DNA of 31,988 bases from Spirochaetae bacterium HGW-Spirochaetae-7 (GCA_002839245.1 PGXR01000003.1:1-31988), one strand, 5' to 3'; counted from the stretch's first letter, positions 8,677 to 17,410 are shown. The notes: generated by a model from the letters alone, not told the origin. Translations and numbers: made by a program.

Positions 8677-9480
8677 ATGGAACCACGACTTCGCATTCGA
8701 GACAGGCTCCGCAAGCTCCTTGCGTCGTTGACCGCGCGTCGCCTGGCTCTCGCCTTCGGACTGGTTCTCGCCGTCGGACTGGTTCTCGCGGTCGGCCTGT
8801 CGGGCTGTGCCGTCAAGGCCAAGGACCCGGTCGTGAGGTCGAGCAAGGACGGCCGCTTCGTGGTCGTCCTCCACGGCGAGGCGGAAAAGAGACTTGCCAA
8901 GCCGGTACTCGCTCTCCTCGAGGCCAACGCTGACCGGGTCAAGGCGGATCTAGGCGTCCAGGACTCGTCGACTTATACTGTTCACGTTCGCTCGGATACG
9001 CGTGAGTTCCTCTCGATCATGCAAAAGCTCACCGGGAGCAGCTTCCCGGACTGTACGGGGTACATCTCCGGAAGGCACCGCGCGGAACTCATGGTGAATC
9101 CCGAGCTGGCGCAGGACGCGTTCCATGAATACGTCCACTCGATGTCGCTCTTCCTCCAGCGCAACTGGTACAACAAGCCCAGGTGGCTTTGGGAGTCGCT
9201 CGCCATCTACGAATCCGGGGAGTTCTACGACCCCAAGGACATCTCGTACATGGCAGCCAGAGATTTCCCGTCGCTCGACGAGCTGGACAAGGAATTCGGT
9301 GATTCCAAACTCATATACACGACGGGCTTCCTGCTGCTCGAGTTCATGAAGGAAACCTGGGGAATGCCGGCCGTGCTGGATCTGGTCAGGCAGTCCGGCA
9401 ACATTCCGGCGGTCTTCGGGATCTCCCGCGGGGAGTTCGAGAAGAAGTGGGCCGAATACGTGACAGAAAAGTACCTATAG
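8677..9480 (+). CDS. Lipoprotein with gluzincin (peptidase MA-like) domain
   Basis: 267 residues, start supported by AGGGAGA upstream. A long basic n-region precedes a hydrophobic stretch and the lipobox LSGC, so Cys44 should be lipidated and the protein anchored in the membrane. HEYVH at 150-154 fits the HExxH zinc site, and Glu173 in WLWESLAIYES, 19 residues after the second His, is the likely third ligand. This is the arrangement of the peptidase MA family, whose usual WLSEGLAEY motif is only partly kept. Substrate is unknown. The signal segment is built of three 18-bp DNA repeats (8743-8796) coding LALAFG, LVLAVG, LVLAVG. Confidence 0.8.
   Translation: MEPRLRIRDRLRKLLASLTARRLALAFGLVLAVGLVLAVGLSGCAVKAKDPVVRSSKDGRFVVVLHGEAEKRLAKPVLALLEANADRVKADLGVQDSSTYTVHVRSDTREFLSIMQKLTGSSFPDCTGYISGRHRAELMVNPELAQDAFHEYVHSMSLFLQRNWYNKPRWLWESLAIYESGEFYDPKDISYMAARDFPSLDELDKEFGDSKLIYTTGFLLLEFMKETWGMPAVLDLVRQSGNIPAVFGISRGEFEKKWAEYVTEKYL
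8743..8796 (+). repeat. Three 18-bp tandem repeats in the lipoprotein signal segment
   Basis: Three head-to-tail 18-mers, each of the type CTGGYTCTCGCCTTCGGA with a few changes, encode the hydrophobic core of the signal peptide at 8677-9480. Loss or gain of a unit would stay in frame and change core length by six residues. Confidence 0.75.
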
Positions 9481-9831
9481 GAACATCCTCCTCGATGGAG
9501 CATTCAATGGAACGATTGCGGCGCGGTCGGCAATAAACGCCGAAGCGCTCGCACACGATCCGGGAGCCGCTCTCAAGAATCCTGATCCCCGTTTCCAGGC
9601 GCTGTGGTCGGGCCGGAATTCAGGGGGAGTGTCACCATCGACGTCGATCCCTCCGCCATACCCGGGGTGGACAGGATATGGTCGGACTTCAGGATAGGCA
9701 TCCATTCCCAGGGCGATCTCTGGTTGAATCCCGTGCTGTACGAGTGGCTCCCGAGCCATCGCAATGAATCATGGCGCGGCGGCATAATCGCCCGCGCCAT
9801 CGCGGCTCGCGACAGGCACATGGCGCCGTAG
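9481..9831 (+). pseudogene. Possible decayed coding remnant
   Basis: The 436-bp gap between 9480 and 9917 has no intact gene. Two adjacent frames read like pieces of one protein: about 9482-9600 gives FNGTIAARSAINAEALAHD and NPDPRFQALWSG, and 9604-9831 gives GSVTIDVDPSAIPGVDRIWS and DLWLNPVLYEWLPS to HMAP. The switch near 9600 would be a frameshift. There is no proper start and no family is recognised, so the call rests on amino-acid composition alone. Confidence 0.3.
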
Positions 9832-9880
9832 GCCGGATCCGGACATCGCCGGTTCAGGAGTCTCGCAGTATTGATAATGC

Positions 9881-9909
9881 TTGTCTTCACTCCTGACAGC
9901 CCCTATAAT
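9881..9909 (+). promoter_or_regulatory. Promoter of the sensor kinase, predicts leaderless mRNA
   Basis: TTGTCT (9881-9886), a 17-bp spacer and a perfect TATAAT (9904-9909). Transcription should begin near 9916-9917, at the ATG itself. No ribosome binding site is visible near any candidate start. Confidence 0.7.
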
Positions 9910-9916
9910 GCCGGCC

Positions 9917-11737
9917 ATGGTGCAGAGCCTCCGCCGGTATATTTCCGCCCGCCTCAGGAGAGCCGTTTTCTGGAGCGGCTTGCTGGCCGGCGCCGGCGTC
10001 ATCGTCAGCGGTTCCTTCCTCATCAACCGCATCGTCGTCAACGCCACCGAGACCGCGTACCGGGATGTCGAAAACCGGGTAGCCATCCTCGACCACGCGC
10101 TGGCTCGCGTCGAGAGGGACAGCGCGGAGACTGGCCACCTGGCGCTCTTGAAACTTGCCGCCAAGTACCCGACGCTCGCTGACGCTAGAGACGCCGGCAT
10201 TGACGGGCTTCGGAGGCAGGCAGCACAACTCTCCATCAGCGAAATATATTTCATCTCCCTCCACGGGGTCATCCTCGCGACGTCATTCGAGCCGGACCAG
10301 GACTTCGACCTGTACGCCCTTGGCACCGACTTCAGGAATTTCCTCCTCGACCTGGTCGGAAAAGGCCGATTCGCGGACCAACGCCTGAGCATGTCCACCA
10401 ATACATCCCAGGTCAACAGCTACCAGTATTACGGCCCTCCCGGTGCCGACTACATCCTCGAGGTTTCGACACGCCTGGACGAATCGGTACCGAGGACCTA
10501 TACCGGGCTGGCGCTCGACGAGCTGCTGAAGCTGCTGCTGAACAACGACGGAGAATCGACGGGCGCTTTGGTTCACGTTTCCGACTTCATCTGGGGCAAG
10601 AACCAACCCTTCCGTTCGTTCATCACCCAGAAACCTGTCGATGAGCATGTCTCCGCGTTGATAGCCCGGGCAGCGAAGGACGGAACCGCTTACAGCAACG
10701 CCGGAATGAGACAGACCATCGTCCGTTCGCTGTCGCTTTCCGAGCGCGACTTCGACTATTCTGACAAGTATACCTTCATGGTGCTGGTAGCCGACCGCAC
10801 GCCAGTCCTCGTGTTTACCCTGGTCTCGGCGGCCGTGTCGTTCGTCCTTATAGCGATGGCGATCGCGGGTTCCTATTACCTTGCCAGGGGGTCGTTCGAC
10901 AGGCATGTCACCTCGAGGATCGAAGCACTCGAGACGGCAATGTCCAGGATCGGTTCAGGCGATGCAGGAGTCATGCTCGATGACGGATGTGGCGACGAGA
11001 TAGCGGGAATTGGGCGGTGCGCAGAGGCCATGGTCACGCAGATCCGCGAACGCAACGCGGAGCTTTCAGCGCTCGCGCGCAAGCTCGAGGAGGAGGCCAA
11101 TGAAGGCGCGCGCAGGGAGATTTTCCTCACTGAAGCGCTCGATGCCAACCAGGCGCTCGTCCACGAGATAGATCACCGCGTCAAGAACAACCTGCAGATC
11201 GCCATCAGCCTTGCCTCGATGCAATCAGAGACCTCTAGATCGGATGAAACGCGGATGGCGCTCGACAGGATGAGGATGAGGCTGGCCGTCATGGCGATGG
11301 TGCAGGACCAGGCGCTCAGGTCCCCGGACAGCCCCATCGTCGACATGACCCAGTTCCTTCAGGACGTGGCCGCGAACGTGGCTGCCAGCCATCAGGAAAC
11401 CTGCCAGCGGATAGAGCGAAGGGTAAGCTCGGCAGATTGCCCTTTCGCGCCAGACAGGGCGGTAGCACTCGGGCTGGCCGCCGCCGAGCTGATCGACAAC
11501 GCGTATCGTCACGCATTCGCGTCGGTCGACTCGGGCGTGCTGACCATAACGCTGGATGACGACGGCTGCGCGGGCAGTTTCAGGCTCGTCGTAGAGGACG
11601 ACGGAGAGGGTGAGCCCAAGCCAGGCGGCGTCGGACTGGAAATCGTCGAGGCCCTTGCCTCCCAGCTTGGAGGATCGGTATCGTGGACGACGAGTGCCGG
11701 TACCAGGGTGGAGCTCAGTGGCGGGCCCGGGGCCTGA
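9917..11737 (+). CDS. Membrane sensor histidine kinase, HisKA_2 type
   Basis: 606 residues from ATG 9917; in-frame TTG 9881 and ATG 9908 lie inside the promoter boxes and are rejected. Two membrane helices (about 17-37 and 296-320) flank a roughly 260-residue extracytoplasmic sensor that looks Cache-like (SLHGVILATSFEPD). A HAMP-like segment and a coiled coil (ELSALARKLEEEANEGA) follow. The H-box is HEIDHRVKNNLQIAISL with the likely phospho-His in HRVKNN at about 420, typical of HisKA_2/HWE-related kinases. The ATPase domain shows ELIDNAYRHAF (N-box) and GGVGLEIVEALASQLGG. Such kinases often signal to ANTAR or stress regulators. No response regulator is adjacent, so it is an orphan here. Confidence 0.9.
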   Translation: MVQSLRRYISARLRRAVFWSGLLAGAGVIVSGSFLINRIVVNATETAYRDVENRVAILDHALARVERDSAETGHLALLKLAAKYPTLADARDAGIDGLRRQAAQLSISEIYFISLHGVILATSFEPDQDFDLYALGTDFRNFLLDLVGKGRFADQRLSMSTNTSQVNSYQYYGPPGADYILEVSTRLDESVPRTYTGLALDELLKLLLNNDGESTGALVHVSDFIWGKNQPFRSFITQKPVDEHVSALIARAAKDGTAYSNAGMRQTIVRSLSLSERDFDYSDKYTFMVLVADRTPVLVFTLVSAAVSFVLIAMAIAGSYYLARGSFDRHVTSRIEALETAMSRIGSGDAGVMLDDGCGDEIAGIGRCAEAMVTQIRERNAELSALARKLEEEANEGARREIFLTEALDANQALVHEIDHRVKNNLQIAISLASMQSETSRSDETRMALDRMRMRLAVMAMVQDQALRSPDSPIVDMTQFLQDVAANVAASHQETCQRIERRVSSADCPFAPDRAVALGLAAAELIDNAYRHAFASVDSGVLTITLDDDGCAGSFRLVVEDDGEGEPKPGGVGLEIVEALASQLGGSVSWTTSAGTRVELSGGPGA

Positions 11738-11755
11738 AGGGCGACCCGGGCCGTG

Positions 11756-12874
11756 CTAGAGCCGGCGCTTGAGGTCTATGGCATCCGCCGGGCACACCTC
11801 GTGGCAGCAGTAGCAGCGCAGGCACTTCGAATAATCGATGGCTACGTATTTTCCGCCCCCGCGCTCCGCTTCGATCTTCAGAGCCGCGGCGGGACAAATC
11901 TTGACGCAGGCCCCGCACAGCACGCAACGTTCTCGCGAGAAGAACGGGCGCGGAACGGCAAGGTTCCGGATCGCCCTGCCGAACGGCCCTTTCTCCACCA
12001 GCAGTTCGGAATGCACTATCCTGATCAGCTTGAAGCCTGCCACCCTCGCGGCCTCGAGCGACAGGCCCGCGACCTCGATGGCCTTTGGATCGAAACCGTA
12101 TGCGCTGCCCCTGGAAGCCGCTCGCAGGTATGGAATGTCCATCGGGTCGTAACCGACCAGCGTCGACGCTACCCAGTCGAGCGCGAAAGCGTTGCGCGCC
12201 GCCAACACGAGTCCAAGCTTCCTGGCCGTACCGTTGAGCGGTCCCGGCCCTTCCATCGCGACGATGGCATCCATGATCGAGTAGCACGGCTTGACCGCGA
12301 GCACGAGGTCGGCGAGCATCGTCCCGAATTGGGCCTTGCCGGGGAAGCGCATATGGAAGGCGCTCTTCTGGAGTCCGACGATCGCCCCGAAAAGGTTCTT
12401 CACCGCGCCGGTAAAATACATGAAGTTGTGGGTCTTGAGCCTGCATAGGCTGACGACGCAATCCACATCGGTGACGATGTGGGCCAGGCTGAAACGCTTG
12501 ACGAGGCTGCCGTCGGGGACGGCTACCTCGACCGGATCGCCGAAGGCTACCCATTCTGCGCCCTCCTCGAGGGCGGCGGCCTTGAGGCCGCTGAGCATGC
12601 CGACCAAGTCTCCGGACTGGACGGCAGGCGAATCCCCGACCAGTATCCGCGAGGCGCCTCCGGCCCTCAGCGTCTTGATGGCCGCCCGCAGGAATTCTGG
12701 CTCCGAGGCCGCCAGCTTGCTCGAACCGGTCGTACCCAGCATGTTGGGTTTGAGGAGGACGACCTTTCCGGCCACGTCCAGCCCGCCGGCCTCTTTGACG
12801 GCTTCGGCGACAGCCCGCTCGACGGACTTTTTTTCATAGTCCGCGCAACGGACGATCGATACTGTTTCAGACAT
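11756..12874 (-). CDS. DUF362 protein with two [4Fe-4S] ferredoxin motifs
   Basis: 372 residues. Two ATGs lie in tandem (12877 and 12874); GGGGAG stands three bases before the first and six before the second, so the second is preferred. The N-terminal 300 residues are DUF362 (VVLLKPNMLG, RILVGDSPAVQSG, VVSLCRLKTHNFMYFTGAVK, LNGTARKLGLVLAARN). The C-terminus has CVLCGACVKICP and CLRCYCCHEVCP, each binding a [4Fe-4S] cluster, the second with one extra Cys. An electron-transfer role in the cytoplasm is likely; the reaction is unknown. It lies 26-30 bp downstream of ilvE and is probably cotranscribed with it. It converges with the kinase gene, 18 bp away. Confidence 0.9.
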   Translation of the reverse strand: MSETVSIVRCADYEKKSVERAVAEAVKEAGGLDVAGKVVLLKPNMLGTTGSSKLAASEPEFLRAAIKTLRAGGASRILVGDSPAVQSGDLVGMLSGLKAAALEEGAEWVAFGDPVEVAVPDGSLVKRFSLAHIVTDVDCVVSLCRLKTHNFMYFTGAVKNLFGAIVGLQKSAFHMRFPGKAQFGTMLADLVLAVKPCYSIMDAIVAMEGPGPLNGTARKLGLVLAARNAFALDWVASTLVGYDPMDIPYLRAASRGSAYGFDPKAIEVAGLSLEAARVAGFKLIRIVHSELLVEKGPFGRAIRNLAVPRPFFSRERCVLCGACVKICPAAALKIEAERGGGKYVAIDYSKCLRCYCCHEVCPADAIDLKRRL

Positions 12875-12903
12875 CATGGACTCCCCGTGGTGGATTTACT
12901 GCG

Positions 12904-14013
12904 TTACTCGACGATCGTCGTCCAGCCATAGGAATCGGGAAGACGGCCTGTCTGGATGCCGTCCAGGGCATCGTACAGCCTTGTGGTGACCGGACCCACC
13001 TCGCCCCCGCCGAAGACGTAATTCGTTTCACCCAGGGTCATCGATCCTATCGGGGAAATGACCGCCGCCGTACCGGTGCAGAACGCCTCGTCCGCAGGCC
13101 CCTGCGAGGCGAACTCGCCAAGCCCCAGCACTCGGTCCAGCCTGAGCGGCTCGAACACGACGTCGATCCCCATCGACTCCCTGGCTATCCTCATCACCGA
13201 GTCCCTCGTGATGCCCTTGAGGATCGACGGCGAATCGGCGACGTAGAGCTTGCCGCCCTTGACCATGGCGAAGTTGGCCGAGCCGACCTCCTCGACATAT
13301 TCGCCGCCGTGGTCGAGGAACAGCGTATCGGCGAAGCCTGCGGCCTTGGCCTTTTTCGCAGGCTGGAAGCATGGCGCGTAGTTGCCCGCGGCCTTGACCC
13401 AGCCGGTGCCCCGCGCCGCGGCGCGCTGGTACGCGACCTCGGCCTTGACGCCGATGCAGGCCAGGCCCTTGAAATAGGCGCCGACCGGCTGGACGTAGAC
13501 GACGAAGAGCGTCGTGTCCGAGGGGACGGGCGCCAGCGTCATGCCGACACCGGACAGAAGCGGCCTGATGTACAGCGAGCCCTTGCCGAGAGGCGGTATG
13601 TATTCCTTGTTCGCCTTGACGACGTCCATGACCGTCTCCAGGAACAGCTCCTCAGGCGGCACGGCGAGCATGAATCGCTCCGCACCGGATGCCATCCGCC
13701 GCGCGTTGTCCCTGGCACGGAACAGCCGTACCTTGCCGTCGACGCCGCGCCGCGCCTTCATGCCCTCGAACAACGATTGGCCGTAATTGAGCGCACAGGC
13801 CTGGGCCGGCATCCGAAGTACACCCGAGCGGACGACGACGGGAGTCTCAAAAAGCCCGTCGACGCCGGCTATGCTGCCGCCCATGAAAGGCGTAACCGTC
13901 ATGGAAAAGCCAATCTTCTCCCAGTCAAGTGACTGAAGCGGCGTCGGCTCGAGGGAGCCCTGAATCACCATAGCCTCGAATCTTGAAACGTCCTGTCGCT
14001 TCTCGTTACCCAT
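12904..14013 (-). CDS. ilvE: Branched-chain amino acid aminotransferase
   Basis: 369 residues of class IV PLP aminotransferase, the long (BCAT type 2) form. It transfers amino groups between Leu/Ile/Val and 2-oxoglutarate. Visible features: NYGQSLFEGMKARR with the substrate-side residues, RLFRARDNARRM, SLYIRPLLSGVG, the PLP lysine in GWVKAAGNYAP (about Lys207) and the conserved Glu in EYVEEVGSANFAMV. GITRDSVMRIARE and FCTGTAAVISPIG are also typical. AAGNYA replaces the more usual GGNYA next to the lysine. Start: GAGG precedes the ATG pair at 14016/14013 and spacing favours 14013. It is the first gene of a two-gene unit with the DUF362 gene. Confidence 0.93.
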   Translation of the reverse strand: MGNEKRQDVSRFEAMVIQGSLEPTPLQSLDWEKIGFSMTVTPFMGGSIAGVDGLFETPVVVRSGVLRMPAQACALNYGQSLFEGMKARRGVDGKVRLFRARDNARRMASGAERFMLAVPPEELFLETVMDVVKANKEYIPPLGKGSLYIRPLLSGVGMTLAPVPSDTTLFVVYVQPVGAYFKGLACIGVKAEVAYQRAAARGTGWVKAAGNYAPCFQPAKKAKAAGFADTLFLDHGGEYVEEVGSANFAMVKGGKLYVADSPSILKGITRDSVMRIARESMGIDVVFEPLRLDRVLGLGEFASQGPADEAFCTGTAAVISPIGSMTLGETNYVFGGGEVGPVTTRLYDALDGIQTGRLPDSYGWTTIVE

Positions 14014-14045
14014 CATCGCCTCGTTTCTTTGAAGTGTATCGCCGC

Positions 14046-14074
14046 ATAGTAACGAAATCGAGTAAAAGGCTCAA
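14046..14074 (-). promoter_or_regulatory. Promoter of ilvE
   Basis: On the minus strand TTGAGC (14074-14069), a 17-bp spacer and TACTAT (14051-14046) precede ilvE, giving a leader of about 25 nt that contains the GAGG site. Each box matches 4 of 6. Confidence 0.5.
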
Positions 14075-14124
14075 GGGATGGCACTAGGAAGTTTGCCGTA
14101 TTGAGGACTAGAATCAGGCCCATC

Positions 14125-15117
14125 ATGAGCAAACACTACAACTGGGCCATCCTGGGATGCGGCAACATAGCCGGGAAATTCGCCGCCGACCTCGCGTTGC
14201 TTCCCAATGCACGACTGTATGCCGCGGCATCCCGATCCATTGAAAAGGCGACGATGTTCGCATCGACCCATCGCTTCGAGAAAGCGTATGGCAGCTACGA
14301 GGAAATGGTCAGCGATCCCGCGGTCGACGTGGTGTACATCGCGACGCCCCATTCGCAGCACCGCGATCATGCCCTCCTGTGCCTCGGCCACCGGAAGGCC
14401 GTCCTCTGCGAGAAGGCGTTCGCGATAAACTCGCGCGAAGTCGGGGAGATGCTGGCTACCGCCCGTGCCAACGATTGCTTCCTCATGGAAGCCTTCTGGA
14501 CCAGGTTCCAGCCAAGTTTCATGAAAGCCCTCGAGATAATCCGATCCGGAGAACTGGGGGCCTTGAAAATGATGCGATCCGATTTTGCGTTCAAGGGCGA
14601 ATATAAGCCCGAAAAGAGATTGTTCAACGTCCAGCTTGGCGGCGGCTCCCTGCTGGATATCGGTATTTACCCGATCTTCATGTCGCTCATGGCGTTCGGC
14701 ATACCTTCGGAGATACAGACGATGGCTTCGTTCTGCCCGACTGGAGCCGAAGAGACCATATTGATGTCGTTCCGCTATCCGGGCGGGCAGATGGCATCGC
14801 TGGCATCCAGCGTCGCGTCATTCTCCCCTACCCAGGCCGAGTTCTGGTTTGAAAACGGATTTATGCGGTTGAACCGGCAGTTCAACGCTCCGACTTCCAT
14901 CACCATGGCGTATAAAAAAGAAGCGGAAAGGACAATCACCTTCGATAAGGGCCTCGGATCGGGCTATGAACTGGAAGCCGCCCACGTGATGGCCTGCCTT
15001 GATGCGGGAAAAATAGAAAGCGAACTAATGCCGCTTTCTATTTCAAGCGACCTGATGGAGATCCTGGATATGGTTCGGGATGATGCGGGCATACGGTTCC
15101 CGGGGCACGACGTCTGA
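14125..15117 (+). CDS. Gfo/Idh/MocA-family oxidoreductase
   Basis: 330 residues from ATG 14125; an in-frame TTG at 14101 is possible but lacks a ribosome binding site, and the shorter form starts just before the Rossmann strand, as usual. NAD(P)-binding motif NWAILGCGNIAGKFA near residues 5-19, then VDVVYIATPHSQHRDHALLCL and VLCEKAFAINSREV, where EKAFA replaces the common EKPxA. The C-terminal part (GGGSLLDIGIYPI) resembles dihydrodiol/1,5-anhydrofructose-type members. Sugar or polyol oxidation or reduction is likely; the substrate cannot be told. Diverges from ilvE. Confidence 0.9.
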   Translation: MSKHYNWAILGCGNIAGKFAADLALLPNARLYAAASRSIEKATMFASTHRFEKAYGSYEEMVSDPAVDVVYIATPHSQHRDHALLCLGHRKAVLCEKAFAINSREVGEMLATARANDCFLMEAFWTRFQPSFMKALEIIRSGELGALKMMRSDFAFKGEYKPEKRLFNVQLGGGSLLDIGIYPIFMSLMAFGIPSEIQTMASFCPTGAEETILMSFRYPGGQMASLASSVASFSPTQAEFWFENGFMRLNRQFNAPTSITMAYKKEAERTITFDKGLGSGYELEAAHVMACLDAGKIESELMPLSISSDLMEILDMVRDDAGIRFPGHDV

Positions 15118-15641
15118 AGGCGAGCTGTTCTTCAAGAAACTGCGCCTCAAGATAGGCCTCGATGTCGACGTGGACGACAACCTGGTGGGCAAGTTCAACC
15201 ACTTCATGGGCTACATCAACTATGACGGCTTTACCCTGCGCGTCCAGAAATCGGAGTTGCGCGGTACGGCCGTCTGGACAGGGGCCGGCTACACCTCGTA
15301 CCGCCTGTCAGCCGGACATGGACTTCCACATATACTCGGCCCTCTTTGGCCTGGACACGCTGACCGAGGCCTTTGCGAGGTGCGGCACCTTTGCCCGGAT
15401 GCAGGGCCTTGCCGTCTGGATGGCCACCCAGGACCGGGCCGGCGTCGGGCTTTCATCCATCAGCGACGAAGCCAGAGGCTGGATAGAAGACGCCAATCCG
15501 GGCACGACGCTGTGGAGCGCGACCCAGATAGCCATGCTCGTCGACTACAACCTGATCCTGGGCATGCAGTGGGTCGGCGCCTCGCCATCGTTCTACCTGT
15601 TCCACTACGGCCCCATACTCAAGGCCACCGTCTCGTGGTGA
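15118..15641 (+). pseudogene. Broken gene, possible outer-membrane protein remnant
   Basis: Two frames carry protein-like sequence end to end. From about 15119 to 15300 one frame reads ELFFKKLRLKIGLDVDVDDN, FNHFMGYINYDGFTLRVQKS and AVWTGAGYTSYRL. Near 15305-15318 the sense moves to another frame, which continues PDMDFHIYSALFGLDTL, VWMATQDRAGVGLSSI and YNLILGMQWVGASPSFYLFH to a TGA at 15639-15641. The upstream part has no convincing start and runs into the Gfo gene (an ATG at 15080 is out of frame with it). So the gene seems truncated at its 5' end and frameshifted or internally deleted. Alternating aromatic and hydrophobic residues in the second half suggest barrel strands. Family is not recognised. 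Confidence 0.6.
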
Positions 15642-15708
15642 GGCCCGACCGTCCGCGGCGGTTTTCGCGGGAGATTGAAGCTGCGAATCAGTGTGATATT
15701 GGCCGCAA

Positions 15709-15984
15709 TCAGCGGTATCGGCAGATGTAGGCGACGTCGGTCTTGGCCTCGACGTCGAACGAAGCCTTGGGCGCAACGACGAAGCCTTCGCCGGCCACGA
15801 ACCACTCCCAGTCGGCTCCCGGGAGCCTCACCTTCATCGTTCCAGCGATCAGGGTCATCCGTTCCTCGGAAGCGGTCGAAAACGTGTAGGCACCCGGCTC
15901 GATGACGCCGACGGTCGTCGGCCCTTCCGGCTCGGCCACGGCCAGGCTCTGGACCTTGCCATCGAAATACGAATTGTGCTTCAT
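15709..15984 (-). CDS. ppnP: Pyrimidine/purine nucleoside phosphorylase PpnP
   Basis: 91 residues, the normal length for this small cupin family (DUF1255, E. coli YaiE/PpnP). PpnP splits nucleosides with phosphate to base and ribose 1-phosphate. The match is clear throughout: NSYFDGKVQSLA, TTVGVIEPGAYTFSTASEE, MTLIAGTMKVRLP, WEWFVAGEGFVVAPKASFDV and the terminal AYICRYR. Start at 15984 is set by AGGAG seven bases upstream; a longer open frame to 16068 contains only repeat-like sequence. It stands alone, converging on the broken gene at 15118. Confidence 0.93.
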   Translation of the reverse strand: MKHNSYFDGKVQSLAVAEPEGPTTVGVIEPGAYTFSTASEERMTLIAGTMKVRLPGADWEWFVAGEGFVVAPKASFDVEAKTDVAYICRYR

Positions 15985-16008
15985 GTTTTTACTCCTCGCG
16001 GGATTGCG

Positions 16009-16046
16009 GGCTCGCCGGCTCGCCGGCCGATTGCCGATTGCCGATG
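16009..16046. repeat. Short tandem repeats upstream of ppnP
   Basis: GGCTCGCC occurs twice in tandem, then CGATTGC twice in tandem, in the leader or promoter side of ppnP. It is too short to assign a role. Confidence 0.5.
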
Positions 16047-16120
16047 GATTCCCCAAGAACGATTGCACGACCTCCCCGATCCGTCAAGCAAGTATGGCAC
16101 TGCGTGGAAACAGGAAACGA

Positions 16121-16152
16121 GGCGCGCGCTCCCCCGCAGGAAAGCGCGCGCC
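16121..16152 (-). terminator. Terminator of the ice-binding gene
   Basis: GGCGCGCGCT (16121-16130) pairs perfectly with AGCGCGCGCC (16143-16152), with a 12-nt loop. On the minus strand the stem lies about 25 bp after the stop at 16178 and is followed by TCGTTTCCTGTTTCC, only moderately T-rich. Confidence 0.6.
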
Positions 16153-16177
16153 CCGTAGTATAAGACTGGCTGGAACT

Positions 16178-17284
16178 CTAGAACGCGGGCTCTGTCACCG
16201 TGGCCTGATCAAGTGCGACGTTGGTCTGGGCAAGGATCCTGCCGTTCATCGTGGCTCCGGTATTCATGGTGACCGCGGTCTTGCTGAGGATGATGCCCTC
16301 GAAGTGGGAAGTGGTGCCAAGAGTCACTTCTCCAGCCACCTGCCAGAAGATGTTGCTGGCCTGGGCTCCGCCCGACAGGGTGATGCGTGTCGCACTGCTG
16401 GAGCTCAGGTTGCCGTCAATCTGGAGTATCCAGACATCGTTGGCATCGCCGGAGATCGCCACGTCGGAAGCCATGGTCACCGAGTTCGTCCATTTATAGA
16501 GTCCGGGAACAAGGGTCAGGCCACCGATGGCGCCGGTGCCCAGTTCAAGGTAATCGGGTAGAATGCGGCCCGCGGCATCGGTGTAGGCAAGCTCCATGTC
16601 CGATATGGCGGTGGTCATGTAGGTCGGGGTGGGCGGCGTCATGTCTGCCGCGTACAGGAAACCGGTCACCTGGGGCGAAGTCGCGTAGCCAGTGGCGTCG
16701 GTCTGGGAGAATCCGGTCATGTATGATTCGGCAGCCGGGCTCAGGCCCACATCGCCGGTGATGTCCGAGGAGGGGACGGTCGAGATTGCCGACTTGGCGA
16801 GTATCGCATAGTTGCCGGCGGTTCCGAGGCTGACCGGCGCCGGTCCTGCAGCGTTCAAGGCGGTGGTAAAGGTCCACACCTTATTTTGGGCCAGGGAGTT
16901 GCCGGCGAGGTCCAGAGTCCCGGTCTTTACCGTGGCGGTATACAAGGTATCGGCAGCAAGATTCGCGGACGGGGCGAATATCGCGCGCTTGTTCGGCTTG
17001 TCGTACGTGACGCTGCCAACCACGGCTTCAGTGGGGGAAAAAACCGTGAAGTTGTCCGCGACGATGGTCGACGAGTCCATGGATTCGTCAAAAGTCGCGG
17101 AAATCGTCTTGTTGATGGCGACGCCGGTGGCATTGTCGGCGGCTATGGTGGAGACTACCGTGGGATTTGAGGAATCCAGTTCAAGATCGGGATTGGCCGG
17201 CTGCGAGCAGGCGAGGAATATTGCTGAAATACCCAGTACCGTGGCGAGCAGGCCTAGCGAGCGAAAACTGCGTGTCTTTTTCAT
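16178..17284 (-). CDS. Ice-binding-family (DUF3494) lipoprotein with Ig-like domain
   Basis: 368 residues from ATG 17284, which has AAGGA six bases upstream; the open frame beyond is leader. Signal peptide with lipobox FLAC (Cys26), so probably lipidated and exposed on the envelope. Residues about 38-140 form a Big_5-type Ig-like domain (NATGVAINKTISATFDESMD to KVWTFTTA). Residues about 150-368 form the DUF3494 ice-binding beta-solenoid: AGNYAILAKSAISTVPSSDI, GDVGLSPA, ELGTGAIGGLTLVPGLYKW, VWILQIDGNL, NIFWQVAGEVTLGTTSHFEG and GRILAQTNVALDQATV. Family members bind ice or act as adhesins; here adhesion or a non-ice surface role is equally possible. It has its own strong promoter and terminator, so it is a single-gene unit. 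Confidence 0.9.
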   Translation of the reverse strand: MKKTRSFRSLGLLATVLGISAIFLACSQPANPDLELDSSNPTVVSTIAADNATGVAINKTISATFDESMDSSTIVADNFTVFSPTEAVVGSVTYDKPNKRAIFAPSANLAADTLYTATVKTGTLDLAGNSLAQNKVWTFTTALNAAGPAPVSLGTAGNYAILAKSAISTVPSSDITGDVGLSPAAESYMTGFSQTDATGYATSPQVTGFLYAADMTPPTPTYMTTAISDMELAYTDAAGRILPDYLELGTGAIGGLTLVPGLYKWTNSVTMASDVAISGDANDVWILQIDGNLSSSSATRITLSGGAQASNIFWQVAGEVTLGTTSHFEGIILSKTAVTMNTGATMNGRILAQTNVALDQATVTEPAF

Positions 17285-17383
17285 GTCATGTCCTTCTTTC
17301 GTGTGTGTGCCAAAGCGCCGGGAGCGCAGGCACTTGAAACCGATATGCCCGGCGCATATGTCGTCGCTCATATCTACCCATAT

Positions 17384-17410
17384 ATTATATACTATATAGC
17401 TATATGTCAA
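17384..17410 (-). promoter_or_regulatory. Strong promoter of the ice-binding gene in an AT-rich island
   Basis: Perfect TTGACA on the minus strand (17410-17405), then TATAAT (17389-17384) at 15-bp spacing, or TAATAT at 17 bp. It gives a leader of about 90-100 nt. The surrounding 17376-17475 is almost all A/T in a GC-rich region. The rest of the gap to 17616 shows no gene. Confidence 0.7.

Noticed and set aside
14101..14124. TTG start for the Gfo/Idh/MocA gene
   Set aside because: No ribosome binding site, and it adds residues (MRTRIRPI) before the usual family start.
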